This document shows positions 1-5,412 of a DNA stretch of 6,337 bases, in pieces. Under the pieces are notes generated by a model that was given only the letters and a program-made list of their open reading frames with translations, had not been told where the DNA came from and did no database searches. Made by a program: the position numbers and the translations under genes. Source of the stretch: Pseudomonadota bacterium (GTDB taxonomy: Bacteria > Pseudomonadota > Alphaproteobacteria > Rhizobiales > Kaistiaceae). Each line of letters begins with the position of its first letter. The stretch's first letter is position 1. Location of the stretch: NCBI GenBank assembly GCA_023433185.1, contig JAEZEN010000010.1, positions 1-6,337 on the forward strand, read 5' to 3'.

Positions 1-1132
1 GGGCAGGGGTCGCTTGCTGGTCGACGCGCGCACACTGCAAGGCGGACGCTTCGACGGGACCGCGCGGCATGGCGCCACCGTGCTCGAGAGCGTGCTGGCG
101 TGCCGGCGAGACTGGACGGGGGTCAGCCTCCTGATCGATCCCGCGCAGCATCCCGTGCCGGCCGCCCTCGCCGGAGACGTCGAGCAGGTCCGCCTCGACA
201 GGGTCACGCCCGCTCTCCTCTCGGGCGCCGCAGCGTTCCTGCAACTCCAGCCGTTTCACGACCTTCGGCATAGCGAGGTCCTGGACGAACTGCTGGCGGA
301 TACCGAGGTTCGCACGGCTACGATCTGGCTGGATGCGATCGTCGGAACGTATCCGGACCACTTTCTCCGCGGACACGAGCCGTTCTTCCGGTACCAGTGG
401 TTCATCGAGCGTCTTCGGCACTACGACCACGTGCTGGCCCTTTCGAACGCGGCCCGATCGGAGGTGCTGCCCCTTGTGACCGACGTGGAGAGGGTCACGG
501 TCACGGGATGCCGCAACCCGCTTCGCTCCTTCCGGCAGATGGCGGAAACGCGCCGGCACGAACCTGGCACGGATGCCCACGTCACGCTTTTTGGCAACGC
601 GCTGCCGCACAAGAACGTCGCAGCGGGCCTGTTCGCCTTCGCCTACGCTTACTTCCGGTTCGCCGGCCGCCTGCGCCTCAACGTCCTGGCCAACCTGAAC
701 GACGAGCAGGTTCGCTACGCCGGCGCCTTCCTGGCGGCGATGGATCCGCGATTGCCCGCCGCCGTCACGTTCCATCGCCGCATCTCCGATGTCCGGCTCT
801 CGGCTATCCTCGCCGGTTCGCGGGCGAGCATCATTCCATCGTTCCACGAGGGGTTCTCGTTACCGGTCCTGGAGTCGTTCGATTTCGGTGTCCCCATCGT
901 CGCCTCCGCGATTCCGGCGCACAGGGAACTGCTGGGGCCGGACTACCCGCTTGCGCCGCCGGACGATCCGGCGGCCCTCGGGCAGAACCTGCTTGACGCC
1001 CTGAACCGCCCCGCGGTGTGGCTGTCACGCCTCAAGGACGCACCGGTCAGCCGATGCGAGGCGCAGTTCGAAGCGGCGATGACCCGATTCCTTGACGCCT
1101 TCTGTAAGAACCGCAGGCAGATGATCCGGTGA
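1..1132 (+). CDS. GT4-type glycosyltransferase, GT-B fold (5' partial)
   Basis: Probably transfers a sugar from a nucleotide-sugar donor to a growing surface glycan on the cytoplasmic side of the membrane. Residues are counted from the TTG at 14. The N-terminal half looks like a Rossmann domain, opening with LLVDARTLQGG and containing the acceptor-domain segment VLALSNAARSEV (140-151). The C-terminal donor-binding domain begins near 188 with the usual FGN..PHKN pattern (K200, N201). It carries the GT4 E-x7-E motif in HEGFSLPVLE (E279, E287), followed by GVPIVAS and a C-terminal helical region. The frame is open to base 2, and no ATG or Shine-Dalgarno sequence supports the TTG at 14, so the true start is probably left of the window. 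The visible 372 codons are already near full length for a single-domain GT4 enzyme, so either a few residues are missing or this is the last domain of a longer protein. The stop overlaps the next gene. Fold and family are secure; donor, acceptor and linkage are unknown. Confidence 0.9.
   Translation, partial: GRGRLLVDARTLQGGRFDGTARHGATVLESVLACRRDWTGVSLLIDPAQHPVPAALAGDVEQVRLDRVTPALLSGAAAFLQLQPFHDLRHSEVLDELLADTEVRTATIWLDAIVGTYPDHFLRGHEPFFRYQWFIERLRHYDHVLALSNAARSEVLPLVTDVERVTVTGCRNPLRSFRQMAETRRHEPGTDAHVTLFGNALPHKNVAAGLFAFAYAYFRFAGRLRLNVLANLNDEQVRYAGAFLAAMDPRLPAAVTFHRRISDVRLSAILAGSRASIIPSFHEGFSLPVLESFDFGVPIVASAIPAHRELLGPDYPLAPPDDPAALGQNLLDALNRPAVWLSRLKDAPVSRCEAQFEAAMTRFLDAFCKNRRQMIR
1129..1132 (+). 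promoter_or_regulatory. GTGA stop/start overlap between glycosyltransferase and methyltransferase
   Basis: The GTG start of the methyltransferase (1129-1131) shares bases with the TGA stop of the glycosyltransferase (1130-1132). An in-frame TAA at 1105 rules out a more distant upstream start, and there is no strong Shine-Dalgarno sequence before the GTG. Translation is therefore probably by termination-reinitiation from the upstream gene, which would tie the dose of the two enzymes together. The overlap is seen directly; the coupling is inferred. Confidence 0.75.
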
Positions 1133-1983
1133 TTTCAGTCAGCAAGGTCTGCAATCTGGAAGATTTCAGCGATGCCGCGCTGCGGGAGGTCATCCGCGAT
1201 GTGTTCGAACATGAAATAGCCAGGTTCGATGCGGGTTTCCCGGAGGGAAAGGAGTATCGGAAATACTGGGAAATCGGCATGGCCGTGCTGGCCTTCGAGC
1301 GGGCTGGGGTAATCCGGCCGGAGGCGGAACTGCTTGGCGTCGGGGCCGGCAACGAAGCAACCTGCTTCTACCTCACGAGACGGGTGAAACGCGTATTCGC
1401 CACCGATCTGTACCTCGCGGAGGGATGGGAGGAGAGCGCGAACGCCTCGATGCTGACCAATCCGCGGAAACACTGGCCCTTCCGGTGGAACCCGCGCCGG
1501 CTCGTCGTCCAGCACATGAATGCGCTCGCGCTGCAGTACGAGGATGCGAGTTTCGACGGGGTCTTCTCTTCCAGTTCGATCGAGCACTTCGGCAGCGACG
1601 CGGAGATCGGACGTGCGCTCGACGAGATCTGCCGGGTCCTCAAGCCGGGCGGGGTGGCTGCGATCTCGAGTGAGTTCGCGCTCTCCGGTGCGGGCGGCGG
1701 CTGGCCGGGCGTACGTCTGTTCGGTCGGGACGACGTCGAGAGGCTGTTCGTCGGAGAGCGAGGGTGGCGGCTGTGCGAACCGTTCGACTTCTCGGTGTCC
1801 AGCCGAACGTGCGAGACCGTGCAGGACTTTGTGCGGGCGGCGGAGGATCAGGACAGGCAGGTGGAACAGCTTGGTGCCCACCTGACGCATCATATCGAGT
1901 ACGAAGTCTATCCTCACATCGCACTCGAGTTGGACGGCCAGGTCTGGACGAGCTTTCAGATTGCTCTGAGGAAGGAGGGCTGA
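1129..1983 (+). CDS. Class I SAM-dependent methyltransferase (Methyltransf_11-like)
   Basis: Predicted soluble cytoplasmic enzyme that transfers a methyl group from S-adenosylmethionine. It has 284 residues from a GTG start. The SAM-binding glycine motif is GVGAGNE (70-76), followed by the strand ending in the acidic residue D93 (ATDLY), the usual contact for the SAM ribose. The post-II region is DASFDGVFSSSSIEHFG, and motif III is RVLKPGG (169-175). An N-terminal helical region of about 65 residues contains EYRKYWEIGMAVLAFE, which from memory resembles methyltransferases of bacterial surface-polysaccharide clusters. The C-terminal part, with a tract rich in acidic and amide residues near 240-260, probably forms a substrate-specific cap. 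Position between a glycosyltransferase and a sulfotransferase suggests O-methylation of a sugar, but N- or carboxyl-methylation of a glycan or small molecule cannot be excluded. The next gene lies in the same frame after a 39-bp gap. Confidence 0.88.
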   Translation: MISVSKVCNLEDFSDAALREVIRDVFEHEIARFDAGFPEGKEYRKYWEIGMAVLAFERAGVIRPEAELLGVGAGNEATCFYLTRRVKRVFATDLYLAEGWEESANASMLTNPRKHWPFRWNPRRLVVQHMNALALQYEDASFDGVFSSSSIEHFGSDAEIGRALDEICRVLKPGGVAAISSEFALSGAGGGWPGVRLFGRDDVERLFVGERGWRLCEPFDFSVSSRTCETVQDFVRAAEDQDRQVEQLGAHLTHHIEYEVYPHIALELDGQVWTSFQIALRKEG

Positions 1984-1985
1984 CA

Positions 1986-2006
1986 GGCTGTCGACCCTGT
2001 CGAGCC
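1986..2006 (+). promoter_or_regulatory. Intergenic imperfect hairpin before the sulfotransferase gene
   Basis: Two bases after the methyltransferase stop, GGCT (1986-1989) pairs with AGCC (2003-2006) and CGAC (1992-1995) with GTCG (1999-2002). This leaves a two-base bulge (GT, 1990-1991) and a three-base loop. No T-run follows, so it is not a classical intrinsic terminator. It sits just before the weak ribosome-binding site of the next gene and could affect mRNA stability or initiation. Pairing was worked out by hand; in GC-rich DNA such a stem can arise by chance. Confidence 0.4.
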
Positions 2007-2010
2007 GGAG
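2007..2010 (+). promoter_or_regulatory. Weak Shine-Dalgarno (GGAG) for the sulfotransferase
   Basis: GGAG at 2007-2010 lies 12 bases before the ATG at 2023, which is rather far for efficient initiation. The alternative in-frame ATG at 2038 is even further away, so 2023 is the better start. The two candidates differ by only five residues and do not affect the domain assignment. Confidence 0.4.
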
Positions 2011-2022
2011 AACGCATCCCGA

Positions 2023-3045
2023 ATGCCGCACGACCCGATGAAGGTCGACCTCGCCGAGGCATATGAGGCCGTCTTCCTGGCTGCCCTGGGTCGCAAGCCG
2101 AGCGCCGACGAGGTGGCATCGTGGCGGGCCAACAACGGCGCGGTGACGCCTGTCGGTTCGTTGGCGAAGGCGCTGCGGACCACGGAAGAGTTTCGCAACA
2201 ATGTGGCGCTCCAGGCCGAGCGGATGGCCCGGTCCGCCGAAGGCAGGAGGGTGTTCTTCCTGCACATTCCGAAGTCGGGCGGGACCTCGATCAGAGCGCA
2301 GATTCGCGCCGGCCTCGGAGATGTCGCACCGATCCTGCTGTCTGAGAACCCTTTGCCCCATCAGGTCTCGTCCGCTGCAACGACGTGGCCTTTCCTGACG
2401 GGCCATGTCGGAATTGACTCCTGTCCTCCGGAGTATTCCTGCGTGACCGTCTTCCGCGAACCCAGGGCGCGGCTCCTGTCCCTCCATCGGTTCATCGCCT
2501 CGCGTCATTTTGAAGACTGGCTTTCCACCATCGGCCTGGATAGCGGTGTCAGCAGGACGTGGCGGGAAAGCAGCATCGAAACCATCCTGGCGGGCGATGG
2601 CGAGGGGCCGCTCGCTGCCGACCGCCGGTTCGATGGAAAAAGCTGGCTCCATTTCGCATGGATGTATGCCGAAAGGTTCAGCACGCCGGACGCGTTCGCC
2701 AGCCTCGGCCGCGATGAACGCGAAATATCCATCAGGCGTGGTCTTCAACGGATCTCCCATGCGGCATGGTCCCATGACGGCCCGGGGATCGCCCGCATGA
2801 CCGAGTGCGCCACCGGGCGCCGTCCGGAGGTGATCCACCGACTGAACGTCACCAAACCGACCCTGTCCGAGGCGCCCGGCGTGATCGACCGGAGGACCCG
2901 GGACCTCCTTGCGGACTTCGTGAGAGACGACCGGCAGGTTCTGGAAATGGCGGCATCGGCGGGACTGGTCGCACCGCTCTCGGCGGAAGATGCCGATGCC
3001 ATCTTCAAGGAAACCGCCATCAGGTTGGGATACATCCACGAGTAG
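2023..3045 (+). CDS. Sulfotransferase (Sulfotransfer_2-like) with N-terminal DUF4214-like module
   Basis: Predicted to transfer sulfate from PAPS to a hydroxyl or amino group, probably on a glycan. It has 340 residues. Residues about 10-62 (AYEAVFLAALGRKP...SLAKALRTTEEFRNN) resemble the DUF4214 module found in bacterial surface and glycan-related proteins. The catalytic domain begins at 77 with the PAPS 5'-phosphosulfate loop FFLHIPKSGGTS (78-89, K84). A GH pair follows in LTGHVG (H128), a candidate catalytic base. The 3'-phosphate-binding segment is VFREPRARLLSLHRF (143-157, R145 and S153). Near the C-terminus RLNVTK (273-278) and a DRQVLEMA helix match the usual ending of the 2-O-sulfotransferase-like family. 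No signal peptide or membrane segment is seen, so it is probably cytosolic, as PAPS is. It ends 7 bp before the stop of the convergent lyase gene. The sulfotransferase assignment is firm, the DUF4214 assignment moderate, and the acceptor unknown. Confidence 0.87.
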   Translation: MPHDPMKVDLAEAYEAVFLAALGRKPSADEVASWRANNGAVTPVGSLAKALRTTEEFRNNVALQAERMARSAEGRRVFFLHIPKSGGTSIRAQIRAGLGDVAPILLSENPLPHQVSSAATTWPFLTGHVGIDSCPPEYSCVTVFREPRARLLSLHRFIASRHFEDWLSTIGLDSGVSRTWRESSIETILAGDGEGPLAADRRFDGKSWLHFAWMYAERFSTPDAFASLGRDEREISIRRGLQRISHAAWSHDGPGIARMTECATGRRPEVIHRLNVTKPTLSEAPGVIDRRTRDLLADFVRDDRQVLEMAASAGLVAPLSAEDADAIFKETAIRLGYIHE

Positions 3046-3052
3046 CCGACCA
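3046..3052. other. Seven-base convergent junction between two operons
   Basis: The plus-strand sulfotransferase stops with TAG at 3043-3045, and the minus-strand lyase stops with TGA (TCA on plus) at 3053-3055. Only seven bases separate them. No stem followed by a T-run is visible on either strand nearby; the best candidate, CGGG...CCCG around 3058-3073, has only four pairs. The transcripts probably overlap antisense at their 3' ends or rely on Rho-dependent termination. Confidence 0.7.
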
Positions 3053-3919
3053 TCACCCGGGCTTGATCCCGCGGCGGAGCGAGACAGCGAAGGTCTCGGC
3101 ATCCGACAGCGCCGCGACGTCGATGCCGGTGGCGTAGCCCGTCGCCTCGAGATGCGCCACGAGCCGACCGGTGCCGAGGTTGCCCGCCGCGCCCGGCGCG
3201 TAGGGGCAGCCTCCGAGACCGCCGGCGGCGCCGTCGAACACCCGGATGCCGTAGCCGAGCGCCACGTCGACATGGGCGAGCGCCCGGCCGCCGGTGTCGT
3301 GGAAATGGCAGGCGAGCCGGGCCGCTCCGATCCCGGGCACGACGGCGTCGAGCATCCGCGCGACACGCTCGGGCGCCGCGCGGCCGAGCGTGTCGGCGAC
3401 CGCCACCTCGCCGCAGCCGATCCCGGCGAGGTGGGCGGCGACCCTCCTGACCGCCTCCGGCGCCACCGGTCCCTCGTAGGGGCAGTCGACGGCGCACGAG
3501 ACATAGCCGCGGACCGGCAGGCGGGAGGCCTCCGCCAGCCGCAGGACCGGGCGGAAGCGCTCGATGCTCTCGGCGATGCTGCAGTTGGTGTTCTTCCTGG
3601 AGAAGGTCTCCGACGCGGCTGCGAAGACCGCCAGCGCGTGGGCGCCCGCCGCGATGGCGGCGACCGCGCCCTTCTCGTTCGGCACGAGCGCCGACAGATG
3701 GAGACCCGGCCGTCGCACCGCCTCGCGCAGGACGCGCGCGTGATCGGCCATCTGCGGCACCCAGCGCGGCGAGACGAAGGCCGTCGCCTCGATTCGGCCG
3801 AAGCCGGCCGCGGCAAGGAGGGCGATCAGCCGGAGCTTCGCCTCGGTCGGGATGATACCGGGCTCGTTCTGGAGGCCGTCGCGGGGACCGACCTCGACGA
3901 TGGTGACGGCCCCGGTCAA
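3053..3919 (-). CDS. HMG-CoA lyase family protein (DRE-TIM metallolyase)
   Basis: Family members cleave 3-hydroxy-3-methylglutaryl-CoA to acetyl-CoA and acetoacetate in leucine breakdown. This 288-residue protein covers the whole TIM barrel and, by alignment from memory, follows the human enzyme at a constant offset of 28. Conserved residues are R13 and D14 in VGPRDGLQNE, E44, the SCAVDCPYEG segment (141-150), D176, the metal ligands H205 and H207 in CHFHD, the signature GLGGCPYAPGA with catalytic-loop C238, and N247. The otherwise conserved ATED that follows is replaced by GTGR (249-252), so the position of human E279 is a glycine. The start is TTG at 3919, overlapping the ABC stop. No closer ATG or GTG exists before the conserved VEVGPRDG, but no good Shine-Dalgarno sequence is seen. 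As last gene of a sugar-importer operon it may act on a related branched acyl-CoA rather than HMG-CoA itself. The family is very likely; the substrate is uncertain. Confidence 0.9.
   Translation of the reverse strand: MTGAVTIVEVGPRDGLQNEPGIIPTEAKLRLIALLAAAGFGRIEATAFVSPRWVPQMADHARVLREAVRRPGLHLSALVPNEKGAVAAIAAGAHALAVFAAASETFSRKNTNCSIAESIERFRPVLRLAEASRLPVRGYVSCAVDCPYEGPVAPEAVRRVAAHLAGIGCGEVAVADTLGRAAPERVARMLDAVVPGIGAARLACHFHDTGGRALAHVDVALGYGIRVFDGAAGGLGGCPYAPGAAGNLGTGRLVAHLEATGYATGIDVAALSDAETFAVSLRRGIKPG
3916..3919 (-). promoter_or_regulatory. TTGA stop/start overlap between ABC ATPase and lyase
   Basis: On the minus strand the bases read TTGA: TTG begins the lyase and TGA ends the ABC protein. 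The preceding minus-strand sequence (gcggcggtgca) has no clear Shine-Dalgarno match. The lyase is therefore probably made by reinitiation after the ABC protein is finished, possibly at a lower level because TTG is a weaker start. Confidence 0.7.
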
Positions 3920-5412
3920 TGCACCGCCGCGTACATGATCTTCTCCTCGCTCGCCTCGCTGATCAGCATTTCCTCGACGATCCGGCCCTGTCGAGCCACA
4001 AGGATGCGATCGGAGATCGCGAGGATCTCGGGGAGGTAGGAAGAGATGACGACCACGGCGGCGCCGGCGTCGGCCAGCCGGGCGATCATCGTGTGGATCT
4101 CGGCGATGGCGCCGACATCGACGCCCCGCGTCGGCTCATCGAAGATGACGAGCTGGGGTGCCTGGATCAGGCTCTTGGCGATCACCACCTTCTGCTGGTT
4201 GCCGCCCGACAATTCGACCACCCGCGCCTTCTGGCGGATGGTGCGTATGTTGAGCGTCTCGATCCAGCCTGCGGCGGCGGCCCGGGCCTGGGCGATCGAC
4301 ACGATCGCGACGGGGTTCGTGCCCTTGGCGAGCCGGCCGTAATAGATGTTCTCGGCGATCCCGGCGGTGTCGAACAGGCCGTCGGCCTTGCGGTCCTCGG
4401 TCACGTAGGCGATGCCGCAGCGAACCGCCGCGCGCGGCACGTTGAAGCGCACCGGCCGACCGTCAAGGGTGATCCGGCCGCCGTGGAAGAAGTCCCGCTT
4501 GAGGACACCCGCGGCGATCTTCATCATCTCGGTGCGGCCGGCGCCGACCAGGCCGAACATGCCGGTCACCTGTCCGGCGAACACCGACAGCGTCGCGCTC
4601 CGGACCACCTTGCCCATCGAGACGTTGTCGAGGGCGAGCACCTTTCGCCCGGCGCGGCGCGGTTGGCGGTCCCGGCCGTCGCCGTGGAGCTCCTCCCGCA
4701 GCTGGCGACCGACCATGGCCTGCACGATCCGGTCGCGGGTGAAGCTTGCGGTGACGTCGGTGACCACCAGCTCGCCGTCGCGCAGGATGCTGATGCGGTC
4801 GGCGATGTGGAGCGCCTCCTCCAGCGCGTGGGAGATGAAGATGATCGAGCTGCCGGCGGCCTTGAGGCGTTCGAGCAGGGCGAAGAAGTGCTGCTTTTCC
4901 TCCGGCGTCAGCGCCGCGGTGGGCTCGTCGAAAATGAAGATTCGGGCGTCGTGCTGAACGGCGCGGGCGATCTCCACCATCTGCTTCTTGGCCGCACCGA
5001 GCGAGGAGACGAGCGCGTTGGGGTCGACAGGGAAGCTGAGCCGCTGAAGCTGGAGCTGCGCCTCGATGTTGACCCGCCGGAGGCGGTTGAAGAAGCGCTC
5101 CTCGCCGAGGAACAGGTTCTGCGCCACCGTCATCGACGGCACGAGGTTGGTCTCCTGGAAGACCATCGCCACGCCGCCGGCGAGCGCCTCGCCCGGTGAA
5201 GCGAAGCTCCGCGGCCGGCCTTCGACGAGCATCGTTCCGCTCGTCAGGGGATACAGGCCGGCGAGCACCTTGGTGAGCGTCGACTTGCCGGCCCCGTTCT
5301 CGCCGAGCAGCGCGTGAATTTCGCCCTTGCGGAGCGTGAAGTCGACGTCGCGGAAGGCGGCGACGCCCCGGAACAGCTTGCTGGCCGCGCGGAACTCGAC
5401 CACGTCGGTCAT
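3916..5412 (-). CDS. CUT2-family sugar ABC importer ATPase with two NBDs (RbsA/XylG/MglA-like)
   Basis: Powers import of a monosaccharide or similar small molecule; it would work at the inner membrane with a permease and a periplasmic binding protein that are not in the window. It has 498 residues, normal for this family. NBD1 carries Walker A GENGAGKST (37-45), Q-loop Q86, Walker B IFIFDEPT (D162, E163) and H-loop H195. Its signature region reads LGAAKKQ (138-144) in place of the usual LSxGxxQ. NBD2 has the family's degenerate Walker A GLVGAGRT (287-294, R293 replacing Lys), an intact LSGGNQQ signature (401-407), Walker B VIFDEPTRGVD (D425, E426) and serine at the H-loop position (S458). One composite ATP site, NBD1 Walker plus NBD2 signature, is thus intact, and the other is degenerate on both sides. 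The ATG at 5412 has a strong GGAGG six bases upstream. An open frame continues upstream but is out of register with the beta-propeller gene and lacks homology. Substrate unknown. Confidence 0.95.
   Translation of the reverse strand: MTDVVEFRAASKLFRGVAAFRDVDFTLRKGEIHALLGENGAGKSTLTKVLAGLYPLTSGTMLVEGRPRSFASPGEALAGGVAMVFQETNLVPSMTVAQNLFLGEERFFNRLRRVNIEAQLQLQRLSFPVDPNALVSSLGAAKKQMVEIARAVQHDARIFIFDEPTAALTPEEKQHFFALLERLKAAGSSIIFISHALEEALHIADRISILRDGELVVTDVTASFTRDRIVQAMVGRQLREELHGDGRDRQPRRAGRKVLALDNVSMGKVVRSATLSVFAGQVTGMFGLVGAGRTEMMKIAAGVLKRDFFHGGRITLDGRPVRFNVPRAAVRCGIAYVTEDRKADGLFDTAGIAENIYYGRLAKGTNPVAIVSIAQARAAAAGWIETLNIRTIRQKARVVELSGGNQQKVVIAKSLIQAPQLVIFDEPTRGVDVGAIAEIHTMIARLADAGAAVVVISSYLPEILAISDRILVARQGRIVEEMLISEASEEKIMYAAVH
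5409..5412 (-). promoter_or_regulatory. ATGA stop/start overlap between beta-propeller protein and ABC ATPase
   Basis: On the minus strand ATGA holds the ATG of the ABC ATPase and the TGA of the upstream gene. Together with the TTGA junction at 3916-3919 it shows that all three minus-strand genes are read from one mRNA. Confidence 0.8.

Noticed and set aside
1..3045. A compositional island in the plus-strand half relative to the minus-strand half
   Set aside because: Hand counts of sample 60-base lines gave 32 GC at 1201-1260 and 38 at 2161-2220, against 45 and 49 at 3301-3420. A line in the ABC gene (4141-4200) gave only 35, so the contrast is not clean enough to claim transfer without a full count.
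3058..3073. Possible intrinsic terminator at the convergent junction
   Set aside because: The stem has only four pairs (CGGG/CCCG), lies inside the lyase coding sequence and has no T-run on either strand.
1135..3816. An 893-codon open frame on the minus strand covering the methyltransferase, sulfotransferase and most of the lyase gene
   Set aside because: It runs antisense to two well-supported genes and out of frame through the lyase gene. Its translation is arginine/proline/alanine rich with no recognisable domain, as expected from a stop-poor shadow frame in GC-rich DNA.
2990..4039. A 349-codon plus-strand open frame antisense to the lyase gene
   Set aside because: It starts inside the sulfotransferase in another frame, crosses the convergent junction and lies over a complete TIM-barrel gene. 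There is no homology or plausible start signal.
3919..5199. A 426-codon plus-strand open frame antisense to the ABC ATPase
   Set aside because: Its His/Asp/Gly/Leu-rich composition is what the complement of a GC-rich gene gives. No domain or ribosome-binding site is seen, and the opposite strand encodes a complete two-NBD ATPase.
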